Shown here in pieces: positions 37,074-47,745 of a DNA stretch of 64,000 nucleotides (the first letter of the stretch is position 1; each line of letters begins with the position of its first letter). Under the pieces are notes generated by a model that worked only from the letters and a program-made list of their open reading frames with translations, had not been told where the DNA came from and ran no database searches. This stretch comes from Sphagnum compactum (Eukaryota > Bryophyta > Sphagnopsida > Sphagnales): assembly GCA_965153455.1 (NCBI GenBank), contig OZ234493.1, positions 34,276,213 to 34,340,212 of the forward strand, in the 5' to 3' direction. Position numbers and translations under genes: made by a program.

Positions 37074-38440
37074 AATCCTTGCCAAATACTACCAACATGA
37101 TGCATACTTTGGTCCTTTCTTTTTTTCTTCTCTTGTTCCCTTGCCTTGCGGGGGTGTTTTTCCTTTATTAATTTATTATGAGTCTTTTGCTTCTTGTGTA
37201 ATTTACATGGGGGAGGAGGCAACCAAAAACCCAATGAACCTAATCGCCTTATATGAAGACCCGGGCTTAAAGAACTCTACTAGTCTTATGCTAACGGTAT
37301 ATAGTCAGCTATGAATTTAAACAATTTTTTTAAAAAAATTTTCAAGCTGCTGACTAAAAGTTCATAGACTTTTGTAACTTTTCTAACAACACGTGTGACT
37401 CGGGGTCATTTTTCCATTGGGGAATTCGGGATCCTCCTCAACCTTGTGATGGGTTTTCTTTGTATTTTTCTTACATATTCCTTGTGACCACTCTACTATT
37501 ACCATCGCATACATGTGTCAATTTTGGGGAGGAAAAAAAATTAAAAAAATTAAAAATGAAGAAAATCAAGAGCTGGAAGCCTACAGGCATATCCGGCATT
37601 GATAATTTTATAATTATAAATATATATATACTTTTCCTCTACCTTTGTTTGATTTTTTTGATATCCCAGAATTTGTGGGTTATGCTACATTATAGTTTGA
37701 AAAATTCTCGAGGGAACAAGTTTGACCCCAACCGACATGATCAAAATATGACCACGGTCAAAAGACGATTGTGAATCAAATGAGGCAAGAAATTCTATCC
37801 CTTGAATTGTGGGGGTCATGTGCATAATAGTTCATGGGTTGTGTTCACATGTAATAACCCGGAATTTTGTGCTACCAAAGTGACCCAAAATACCTAAGCT
37901 TTTGTGAGACTAGCTAGGTACTCCTTTCTAAGGTTGGGTGAGAGGCCCAACATGTAGGCTTTTTGTATGGGATGATAGACAACCTCACAATTTGCATAAC
38001 TAAGCATGTTTTTTAAACAACCGAAAAAAATGGTGTTTAGAGCTTGTGATTGTGCAATGGGTTGCTCAGACATCTATTGATTTTCATGATATTGAAATGG
38101 TGTAGCAAAAAGAAGAAGAAGAAGAAGAAAGTGAAATAAGAAATGAACTTATATATGTTCATAGTTAGCCTTTGATGAGGAGAGAATACAATTCTACCAT
38201 TTTGCTAGTAAAAAATAATTTTTTTTTTTTGGTAATGAAAGTATGAGAAATTAAATTTTTTAAATTAAAGTAGAAATAACTAAAAATAAATTTGGAGGTT
38301 TTAAAGTTTTTTTAGGCTTAAATTTTATGTTTGGGTTTTCTTCTTTTGGGGGGTGGGTGTTTGTCACATACATGTTCAGCAATGAACGAATAAACTGTGA
38401 AACAAAATTCTAAACAAACAAACAAGATATTAAAGTTATC
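37074..38440. other. Intergenic DNA, no gene seen
   Basis: AT-rich sequence with short frames only. A (GAA)n run lies at about 38112-38130. Nothing recognisable as a gene or intact element. Confidence 0.45.
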
Positions 38441-38773
38441 CGTAAAGTCACCTTCTTTTTCACCCCCTGTCGTCCCCTCCGCTTTCACCCCTTGACCTCT
38501 CTCTTTTAGTGTGGTATCCGCAGCGTAAGGAAATTTTATTATATCTCAGTATGAATGCCGAAACTCAGCAATTTAATGCACAAGGTTCGATGATCGAGAG
38601 TATCTATAGTAGTTGTACAGATAGGAGAAGTGAAAAAATATATGTAGCATCAGTGGAGGCGCTCAGGAAGGAAAGAGGGGATGAAACTCAGTTTACTACC
38701 AAAAATTGGTGGAAAAACTAGTTTGGGTCCCAGTTATTTTGTTTTTGTAAAATGTCATTCCCAGTTAAGCATT
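38440..38773 (+). repeat. Dispersed repeat, copy B
   Basis: A pyrimidine-rich lead (about 38440-38508) is followed by TGGTATCCGCAG and about 260 bp matching copy A (8877-9130, inverted). The lead and the first 30 bp also match copy C at 63900-64000. TGGTATC followed closely by GCAG loosely resembles the initiator-methionine tRNA primer site of LTR retrotransposons (TGGTATCAGAGC), so these may be remnants around a retroelement primer site. No coding domain was found to confirm this. Confidence 0.7.
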
Positions 38774-38889
38774 TGATGCCTCATCATGCCGAAAGTGCTG
38801 ATTCCGCCCTTTAATGTGACACCTGAAAAACCTGCCGAAATCGGCAAGTTACTTATGGTCCTTAACGTAACTGAAAAAGTAGTATGGGT

Positions 38890-39380
38890 CCATCTGCAAA
38901 ACTTTTCCTTCTAAATCATCCAAAGCATGGCCAACTTTATGGATGAAATAGTTGAACTTTAACACAATCACATGGATGAACAGAAATCATCGCATGGATG
39001 TAATTTAGAAGGAACCTAAACCCATACCAAATCGCAGGATGGCTCATGGAACATAATTGGACTCAAATGGATGAACATGCCGTATCGTATCAAATGGATG
39101 GAAAAATGACATATATGGTCTCTTTGGGGTGAGGCCCCTTGGTATGGCACAGTGGTTGTTATTGACATATCAAGTGGATGGACATCATATATCAAATGGA
39201 TGAAAAATGATCAAGTGGATGAACATAACATATCAAATGGATGAAAAAATGACATGTCAAGTGGATGTACATCACATGTCAAATGGATGGACATCACATG
39301 TCAAATGGATGAGCATGACATATTGAGGTGGATGGATGCACGTGACCTATCAAATGGATGAAGATGACAAAGGTAATAAA
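38890..39380. repeat. ATGGATGA minisatellite
   Basis: A degenerate array of units about 20-26 bp long with the form CATRTCAAATGGATGRA occurs roughly twelve times, densest at 39160-39370. Units vary in length and alternate CAAATGG with CAAGTGG. It ends about 1 kb before the receptor-kinase start. Confidence 0.8.
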
Positions 39381-39574
39381 ATGGATGAAGAGAACCATGA
39401 CATGCATGAAAAGTCTCTTTCCAACTTACCAAATTTCGGTACAGGGAACAGAAAACATCCGTTCAACTGGGCGCGTTGAATGCCCGCGCAGGGACCGCGC
39501 GGCGATGGCGGTCACCGCGCAGCAATGGGGAAAGCGAGAGCGAAGAGGCGCACACTCTCACACGCAGAGACGAC

Positions 39575-39613
<39 letters not shown>

Positions 39614-40431
39614 GGGTCGCTGCGCGCTGCCAGGGATTGCGGGCACGCGGCAAAAGAAAGAAAACAAGTTGGTGGAGAGAGGATTCGGGGGGACTGGAAC
39701 TACTTCTACTGCTGCTGCTGAGTGCGAAAGACTTAAAGAAGTGTTGAATGTTTAGACTAGAGTTACAATACAAAGGATGATGGACTCAATTGTTCCTCGA
39801 GTCTCAACAATCCCCCTAAAAGATCTATATCTCTTGAGAACTGCTAGAATTGGATTGAATTTCCAAGACCCAAAGACAGCTCTGTGTTTTTTTTTTCCTC
39901 CCCTTCACATGGTATTGGTTTTTGGGAAAAACACCTTTCAAGTTTAGAAGATTGATGTTCTTTGTTGCAAATTTTCTTCTCTCATGAATTTTTGATGATG
40001 GGGTGGTTTTAAGAAGGCTGCTCATCGACATCCAAATTGAGCATGGCATGCGTTCAACAGTTGTGATGTTGATGGTTAGAGTAACAAACTGGGAGACAAA
40101 TTTTACAAAAGAAAGAATTGTGGAGACACAGAGTTAGTTAGTTCATGCTTTGGTGGTTGTGTTACTGTTCAAAATTCAGTTGCAGCAGCTCCATGCAAGC
40201 AGCAGCAGCATTTGAGCTTGGGAAATTTGAAAGTTTTTTCATGACGCCTCCTTCTTGCAGCAAAGCATCTCTGAGCCAAACAAAAGTAGTAGAGAACCCT
40301 GGGTTTTTTTGAATACAGCAACTCAACTTGCTGGAGCAGCTCAAAGAACAATTGTGATCAACATAGATTTTAGATGTTTTTGAGATGTATTCACAATTTC
40401 AGCAGCAAGGTGCTTGAAACTAATCTGAGGT
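39381..40431 (+). promoter_or_regulatory. Upstream region of the CRINKLY4-type gene
   Basis: GC-rich DNA at 39470-39560 (repeated CGCGCA/CGCGG strings) and a (GA)n tract at 39577-39609 mark a probable promoter or leader. CAG/GCA repeats follow at about 40184-40210. The 820 bp between the GA tract and the start codon may contain a leader intron, but none could be fixed. Confidence 0.4.
39577..39609. repeat. (GA)n microsatellite
   Basis: Sixteen or so AG units upstream of the receptor-kinase gene. Confidence 0.95.
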
Positions 40432-43234
40432 ATGCAGTTCAGCTCATCAAGATGGTCACCACCCACTGTAGCAGCAGCAGCAGCAGCAGCAGCATCCATG
40501 AGCTTTTGGTTTTTACTTTATGCAGCCATTGTTGTTGTTTCATGCCTCATCCCTGGCACAGAGGGCTTAGGCTCCATGACTTCCATGGCCACACCCTTCA
40601 GCAACAACTATGGACTTGAATCAGCATCAGCAGCTCCTCCAGTGTGTGGAATTCATGCCCAGAACCAGTCAATCTTCTGCTGGAACTACAACAACAACAC
40701 TTCTCTACAATTCACAGCTCGCAATTTAACTGCAGTTGCATTTTCTGGCTTGGCTGGTGGCAGAGATTTTTTCTGTGGGCTCAGAGAGTCCACTCATCAG
40801 CCTTTCTGCTGGCCTCTTCCCAATAGTAGCAGCAACAGCAATATCTCCTCATTGAAGCCCACTCGTCTGTCTCGAAACCAGTATACACAAATAGTAGTTG
40901 GAGAATTGCATGTCTGTGCTATCCAAGCCACAACTGGCTTTGTGGATTGCTGGAGGTCAAGGAGCAACAAGCAAGCAGGAGGACAACAAGGAGCTTCATC
41001 ACCTCCACCAGCGAAACCATTTGTCTCTCTTACAGCTGGTGCAAATTTCACTTGTGGGTTGGATTCAAATTGGAAGATGACATGCTGGGGCGACGGCAAT
41101 GATGGTTTCAACATCACACGTTCTGTTGATGCAGCAGCACAGGTGCAATACCAATTGATCAGTGCGGGTAGTTCCCACATGTGTGGACTTGGGAAGCTTG
41201 ATGGCAGATTGAGTTGCTGGGGGGACAATTCCTTTGGTCAAGCTTCGACAACAATGATGACAACAGCATCAAACTCCACAATTTTCTTCACAGCTCTGGC
41301 ACTTGGAAGAGCTCACAGCTGTGGATTACAAGCAGATACACGTGAGGTGGTCTGCTGGGGATCCAATTCCTTCTCACAGCTCGATTCTCCCTCGGGGGTT
41401 CAGTTTGCATCCATTGCTGCAGGGGAGGATTACACTTGTGGGGTTGAGGTTGGGAATCTTGCACTCATCTGCTGGGGCAAAGGGTTTAGCAACAACAACA
41501 CTGCAGTGAGGAGGTCTTCTCAGATTGCCTCAGCTCCCTATCCTCCTCCTCCTTTCAATGTGGAGCCAGGAATTTGTCAACCTTCGAGCTCTTGTCTCTC
41601 TGGGACTTACCCTCTCAGCTCATACTATTCCAACAACACCAGAAACAGTGTTGCGGTCTGTAATCAGCCCAACAATGCTGTCTGCATAGCTTGCAGTGGG
41701 GAGTGCCCAACAGGCTATTACGAGTCACAGAGCTGTGGCTTTCAAGGAGACCGAAAATGCACCAAGATCACAACAGAACTTCCACAGCCCAAAACCAGGA
41801 ACAGGTATGACTGGAGGGTACTAGTACCCTTGTCTGTAATTGGAGGAGTTGGAAGCCTGGCAGGCTTGCTTTCGGTCGCCTGGTGCTTCTCGAACATGCA
41901 GTGCTGCTGGATAATGAAGAGGCGTAACTCTTCTTGTCAATGCACCACACATTCAGATGAAAATAGTCTCGCTCGGGTTCACAACAGCTCAGATGTGATG
42001 GAGAATGGAGAATTGGACAAAAGGGAAGATGGCATCAATCGTCAAAGGGTGCAAAGCTTGGCATCCTCCAACAGGTCAGTTTCCAATGTTCCTCAGTGCC
42101 ATCCTCTTGAATTTCTGAGAAAAAAAAGCTGTCAACACCCATCATGTGTCTGACTGATTGATTGTTCGAATGTGCAAAAGCAGGAGCAGACGTGACCTTC
42201 TGAACAAAACAGAGATCTTTGAGTTTGACATGTTAGCTGCCATCACGGACAATTTCAGCGACACCCACAAAATTGGAGCTGGTAGCTTCGGGAAGGTGTA
42301 CAAAGCAGAGCTGCCTGATGGGAAACAAGTGGCAATCAAACGTGCCGACAAAAGTGGGAAGAAGTTGGAGGACATAGAGAGCCCATTCCAGACGGAGCTT
42401 GAAAGCCTCACCCGTGTCCACCACAAATACTTGGTGCAGTTGGTGGGCTATTGCGATGATGGTGCAGAACGAATTCTGGTGTATGATTTCATCTCCAATG
42501 GAACCTTGTGTGACCATCTTCATAATAATGGCAACAACAAAGACGACTATGAACACGACAAAACAGCTGCTTTGAACAATTGGCATGTTCGGATCAAGAT
42601 TGCATTGCAAGCTGCAAGAGGAATTGAATACCTGCACACATATGCAAACCCACCACTCATCCATCGTGACATCAAATCTTCAAACATCTTGCTGGATTCT
42701 TCATGGACGGCTCAGGTGTCAGATTTTGGGTTATCCATAATGGGTCCATCTGAGGAGATGTCACATCTGTCCATGGTTGGAGCTGGTACTCTAGGGTTCA
42801 TGGATCCTGAATACTTTCGACTCCAACATCTGACGACAAAGAGCGATGTGTATAGCTTTGGAGTGGTGTTACTGGAGCTTCTTACTGGAAAGAAGGCGAT
42901 TCACCAAGGGAATTCAGGAGTTGCAAACCTTGTGGACATAGCAGTGCCTTCGATTTTAGATTATAACTCATCGCTGCTGTCGATTCTCGATCCCAGGTTG
43001 TATGCTCCTCAAGGATTGGAGCTGGAGGCCATCTCCATGGTGGCACATGTTGCGGAGCAATGTGTGAAGCAAGAGGGCAAAGATCGACCATCCATGACAC
43101 AAGTGGTCAACCAATTGGAACGAGCTTTCGACGTCTCTAATCTGCACAAAAAATTCATCTCTGCTAAGAGTGGCTACGAGATTCAAGAAATTGATCTGCA
43201 AATGCGCGACGAGGATGCAGACCAACACCACTAA
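40432..43234 (+). CDS. CRINKLY4-family receptor-like kinase
   Basis: A plasma-membrane receptor kinase of the CRINKLY4/ACR4/CCR family, which acts in plant epidermal and cell-fate signalling. Two exons: 40432-42074 and 42184-43234, 897 residues. A hydrophobic signal segment (about 23-44) is followed by seven repeats ending C-W-G/N/P/R (about 70-347), matching the seven-bladed crinkly propeller. A cysteine-rich TNFR-like stretch follows (about 382-444, CIACSGECPTGYYES). The single TM is near 462-486. The kinase has GAGSFGKVY (near 578), VAIKRAD, catalytic HRDIKSSN (near 707), DFGLS and MDPEY, so it should be active. The intron (42075-42180 or 42183) is supported because an in-frame stop would otherwise separate the halves, and both sides match a juxtamembrane join. 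ATG 40498, just before the signal segment, is an alternative start that omits a polyalanine run. Confidence 0.93.
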
Positions 43235-43615
43235 CACCAGCAAGTACCACCATTCTCCTTAAACCCCAGCAAACCCAAAACCTGCAAGCTCCAGGTGGGT
43301 GGGTTTAGAGTTTTCAGGGTTTAGGATTCAAAGGGTACCACAAATTCACATGTAATTCAGGAATTTGCAGCAGCTAATTCCAATCAGTCCACACACACAC
43401 ATACAAACAAGTAAACCCTGAACCCTAACTTGCCAATTGGCTTCACTAATTCCATTCAGTTTTGGATTGAATCGCTGATCCAAAAGTGTGTACAATAATA
43501 ACACTTGAAAGAATTCATTCATGGCTCAAAACACAGAGATACAGACTTGACTCAAAACACAACTTCAAGAATGTTTGTCATGAAATCATTCTTTTAGGGG
43601 GTTGAAACCCTAGTA
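43235..43615 (+). other. 3' flank of the receptor-kinase gene
   Basis: Probably the 3' UTR and beyond. It contains scattered AAACCCT/AGGGTTT strings and no gene. Confidence 0.45.
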
Positions 43616-44050
43616 TAGGGTTTGCAAACCCATTACTTCATTTTAGGGGTTGCAACCCTATTTAGGTCATTACAGGGTTTGCAAACCCATTGGGTCATTT
43701 ATGTACATCAAACACCAGATGCCAAAGAGCCTCTGAAACATTTTGCAAAATTGCAAAAGATTTGTATACCAAACAAGAAAATCCATGTTCATTCTTGGCT
43801 CAAAACACATAGTGAGACTCAAAACAAACAACACAAATTTGTCATGAACCATTTTTTGGGGTTTGCAAAGAGCTCTGAAACATTTTGCAAAATTGCAAAG
43901 ATTTGTATACCGAACAAGAAAATCCATGTTCATTCTTGGCTCAAAACACATAGTGAGACTCAACACAAACAACACAAATTTGTCATGAACCATTTTTTGG
44001 GGTTTGCAACCCTGATTAGGTCATTTTAGGGTTTGCAAATCCATTTAGGT
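43616..44050. repeat. 142-bp tandem duplication flanked by GGGTTTGCAAACCC palindromes
   Basis: Two copies, starting near 43731 and 43873, share TCTGAAACATTTTGCAAAAT, TGTATACC, AATCCATGTTCATTCTTGGC and GTCATGAACCATTTTTTGGG. The perfect palindrome GGGTTTGCAAACCC occurs at about 43618 and 43676, with a one-base variant near 44023. A continuous 135-codon frame crosses the region, with one half repeated, but no family is recognised and it is treated as a by-product. Confidence 0.85.
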
Positions 44051-44920
44051 CACTATTTTTTAATGTGAGTGTTTTTGGGGCTATTGAATCCAGCCTTGAA
44101 GATGAGTTCAATGGGCAACTACCAGCTATTCCTAGCAATCTAAAGGCCTAGAAGCAACTCAAGCTCTACTACATGCCCTTAAATGTCAATTCAATCTACC
44201 ACTAAGCTAAAACCATCACTTGCCACTAGCAAAGCACATTAGCATATTACGTGTATGTGTGTGTAAACATAAGGTTTAGAGTCTAGACTCATTTGGTCCA
44301 AAATAAATTCTTACCATTTAAAAAAACCCAATGCAAAATTAGAGAGCTAAATTTTTGAAGCAACAAATACAAGCACAAATCTCATTTGAGATGCAAAAAA
44401 ATCGATTCACTAGTACAAAATGTGGGTGCAGTTCATTAGTCCCTGTTCACTAGACCAGTCAATTCACTACTTCTTCACTGGTCCCCGTTCACTACAACCA
44501 ATGAATTCACTCAAAATTCAGTGAAATCACTTAACGTACAGGGACACCTTTTGTTATAGTGATTTCTTTCCATCTTATTCCTTTAAAGGATCTTACACCT
44601 AAATCTTTAATGCCTATAACTAGGAGTAAGGTCCCTGCCACTCTTGACCCCTAAAACACGAGAAAATTCAGAAATACATTGAAAAGAGGACCAATTTTGG
44701 TAATGCAAAGTATCTTAATGCAGAGAAAGAAGAATTATGAAAAATCCAATATTTCACCATGCAAAAAATTATAATATTAAAAAATTTCCTCTAAAAGAAA
44801 CCAAAAGCTTTCAAAAATATTATATAACTCATAGAACTAATCTCAAGTTTCAACAACACAAGCACAAATAAGTACCCCCCAGTTTATAATGGAGGTATTA
44901 TTAGCCCAGGCCAAAAATGG
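44051..44920. other. Intergenic DNA, no gene seen
   Basis: AT-rich. Contains repeated TTCACTA/GTTCACTAG strings at about 44405-44530 and nothing recognisable as a gene. Confidence 0.4.
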
Positions 44921-44924
44921 GGAG

Positions 44925-45062
44925 GATTTTTTTTTTCTTTTTTTCGTTTGTTCCCAACATGTTCCCAATGGGTTCCTAGTATGTTCCCCAGGCTCCCAAT
45001 GTGTTCCTCGAGGGTGTTCCCAATAGCACCTCGCTTTAATCCCATATGTTTTCAACCTACAC
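44925..45062 (-). repeat. GTTCCCAAT repeat, copy 1
   Basis: On the - strand this reads GGATTAAAGCGAGGTGCTAT, then several GGGAACAC/GGGAACAT units, then a long A-run and TCCTCCCC. The opposite strand at 47098-47215 has the same order, so the two copies are inverted about 2 kb apart. The conserved block and the variable number of GGGAAC units suggest a transposed element containing a minisatellite. Confidence 0.8.
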
Positions 45063-47095
45063 AAAGGTTTTTTGATGAACAAATGGGCCCAAATTAAATT
45101 TTTTAAAAAATAAAATCAAAATTTGCCAGATTTTTATGATAAGTTCTAGTAGGTAGCCAAGAATATGGAAGGATTATGTTTTTTCTTTCTATTTTCATAT
45201 CTAGAATGTAGCTAAATCTGGCTAAATCATCTTATGGATGATTGCCACTTTAGCTACTCAAAATTGGATATTATAAAAATTATTTAAACTTAAATTTAAA
45301 AAATAAAATTAAAAAATAAACCCTGGTATTCATAGAACATGTCCCTTAGGGAATCCTTTAGCCCCACCCTTTCTGTTCCCCCACATGAAGATTTAGCCAA
45401 ATTTGGCTACAAGATAGTTTTTTTTTTCTAAAAAAATCAATTATTTTTATTTGTTTTTTACTACCTACTTGAAAGATGTATAGAAATCTGGCATTTTTTT
45501 TTATGAAATCAAATGTATGAGAATTTCCCATCTCAAATTGTGACCAAGAAATTTTGGATATGTCTACTACAAGTGGCAAGTTCATCATTTCATTGTCAAA
45601 TAATTATTTTTTATTTTATTTCAAAAATAAAAAAATTCCCAAATAACACTAAAAGCTTCTCTTTTTCCCTTCACAAACATTTTTAACTTTGAAAATTGTA
45701 TATTTAAATTGTCAATATTTCTGAAATTAATATTGTTGGTGTCAAACTTCGTTGGGATCAGCCATTAATTTTTCCCTTGCAAATTTCACACGAATGCGAA
45801 GTTCTCAAAAAGGAATACTTTGTAGCGTATTGCCTTTTTTTGAAATTGTTTTTGCCAAATTTCCCCCAAAAAAATTGAAAAAACTTCATGACATTTCTAC
45901 TTGTATTTTAGAAGGGGCCCGCCCATGTTTTGTACTAGTTTTTTAATTTTTAACTTTTTGGGTCACTTGTAGAAAACTGTTGCCATCTAATGCTAAATCT
46001 AAATAAATAAATAAACAAATAAATCCCTCTTGGGATGCTTGCATGTGACGCAACATTAGAAATTTTGCAAAATAAAATAAAATAATTAAAATAATAAAAA
46101 TACGGGCTACATTTGTGGCAATGGCTCAATAGAGCTTCTCAAATTTCTAGAATCTTATAAGTTTGGATTGATTGTTTGTTTTGCAAAAAAGAGAGGGGCA
46201 CTAAGAAGGGTGCGTCTTGGTGATGCGATTAAGTGAACTACAAGGGAGCAAAGATGCAACGGCTTTTAGAGTGTACAAAATTAGGATAAGTTGTTAAGTA
46301 ATGTACACACACAATGAGCATGAGACCATTAGTGTGTAGCCATAGTGAAATTTGCGTGTCAACACTCAAATGTTTGGTGGGTGGACTGATGGATGTTACA
46401 ATTGTTCTAAACCCTAAACCCTTAGTTATAACAACTATGAACAACCCATGGTGATGGTCATCTTTTTTTTTCCCATTAGTTTGTGGGAATTGAAGGAGGA
46501 CATATAGTTTTAAGATAGATTTAGCATTTAATTAAATGGTGAGAGGTCTTTAGAACTAGTTCCAAAAAGTGAGATTTTGCTTTGAAAAATGGCCCCAAAA
46601 TAAAATCCAAGTGAAAAAAAATTGTTGCATCTTTTATTTTAGAAAAAAAATTGGGATTTTTTACCTAAAAAATAGGGAATTTTATTTTTGTTCAAGATTG
46701 AAGAGAAAAAGGGCTAAAAAATTTAAGGAAAAAAAAAAAAAAAAACCTCTCTTCTTGCACATAGAGCACCCCAATGAAGGGCATTGAAAATTTGTTTGTT
46801 GAACTCAATGTAATCTTGGATGATATTTGGCGAGAGTTACATAGATGATGATGAAAAAAAATCCAAACATAGGTTCATTAAAAACCTTATCATCCGCATC
46901 GATAATTCACAATTTAGGATATTATAATATGGTTTTAGAGTTCTTAGCAATGAGACATGTAGCAAGAATTTGATTGGCCCATCACAAAAAAAAAAAGTTG
47001 AAACTATGGAGACTCCCCCAAAATAAAAGATTTTTCTGGAAAGATGAAGTGATGTCCCCTTTGGCCCAACTATATAGATGAGAAGGGGAGGACCT
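45063..47095. other. AT-rich DNA between inverted repeat copies, no gene seen
   Basis: Short frames only. A CCCTAAACCC-type string lies near 46410-46421. No transposase or retroelement motif was recognised between the two inverted GTTCCC copies. Confidence 0.4.
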
Positions 47096-47097
47096 TC

Positions 47098-47215
47098 GGG
47101 CAAAACATATAGGATTAAAGCGAGGTGCTATTGGGAACACATTGGGAACATAGGGAACATATTGGGAACCCATTGGGAACTTGAAAGGCAAAATGAAAAA
47201 AAATCCTCCCCCCCT
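47098..47215 (+). repeat. GTTCCCAAT repeat, copy 2 (inverted)
   Basis: Carries AGGATTAAAGCGAGGTGCTA, five GGGAAC units and an A-run with TCCTCCCC, the reverse complement of the copy at 44925-45062. Both copies also keep a matching short peptide in one frame (IKARCYWEH, then GTHWE), which follows from nucleotide similarity. Confidence 0.8.
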
Positions 47216-47364
47216 CTTTTGGACCTTACCTACTACCAACAAAAAAAAAAAAAAAACCAGTTTGGCAAATTGTTTTTAAATTTTTTTAAAAAACAAAAGT
47301 TGTGTTTGTAACTTTGCACACCTTCCGCGTCTCAGACACGAAAAATTTTAGTTGAGTTTCCGAA

Positions 47365-47580
47365 CCTGAGGCTTGGCAATTGGCTAAGGCTCGGAAAAGG
47401 AGTGTCAGGTGGCTAAGGCACGACAGAAGGCTCGGACTCAGGCTTCGGCGAAAGGTGCGACAATGTGCAAAAGGCTCGGAATAAGGCTCGGGATCCGGTT
47501 CCGGTTCCGGTTCGGAAGAAGCCTCTGCATGTGCTTCAGGTTCGGCAAAAGGCTCGGTTCGAGGCTCGGCGTAGTGAGCC
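47365..47580 (+). repeat. GGCTCGG-rich degenerate array upstream of the acidic-protein gene
   Basis: AAGGCTCGG, GAGGCTCGG, GGTTCGG and GGCTTCGG variants recur about a dozen times at 10-25 bp spacing, in sharp contrast with the AT-rich DNA before it. It ends just upstream of the CT tract and about 165 bp before the predicted start codon. It may be a promoter element array or a minisatellite in the leader. Confidence 0.7.
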
Positions 47581-47600
47581 GCGCTGCAAGAGACCTGTGA

Positions 47601-47601
47601 A

Positions 47602-47637
<36 letters not shown>

Positions 47638-47638
47638 C
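47601..47638 (+). repeat. (CT)n microsatellite in the acidic-protein leader
   Basis: About 18 CT units with one interruption (CTGTCTCT), 108 bp upstream of the predicted start codon. Confidence 0.95.
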
Positions 47639-47745
47639 CTCTCTTTTTGGAAGGTTTTTGGATTACGATCGTTGCGTGCGAGCGGAGTTCGTAAAGAAAA
47701 GTGCTGCAGCAGCAGCAGCAAAAGAAGAAGCGGGAAGATAGAAAA

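Noticed and set aside
40374-40619. Overlapping 81-codon frame over the receptor-kinase start
   Set aside because: It is the polyserine shadow of the GCA repeat in another frame. The receptor frame carries the signal segment and propeller.
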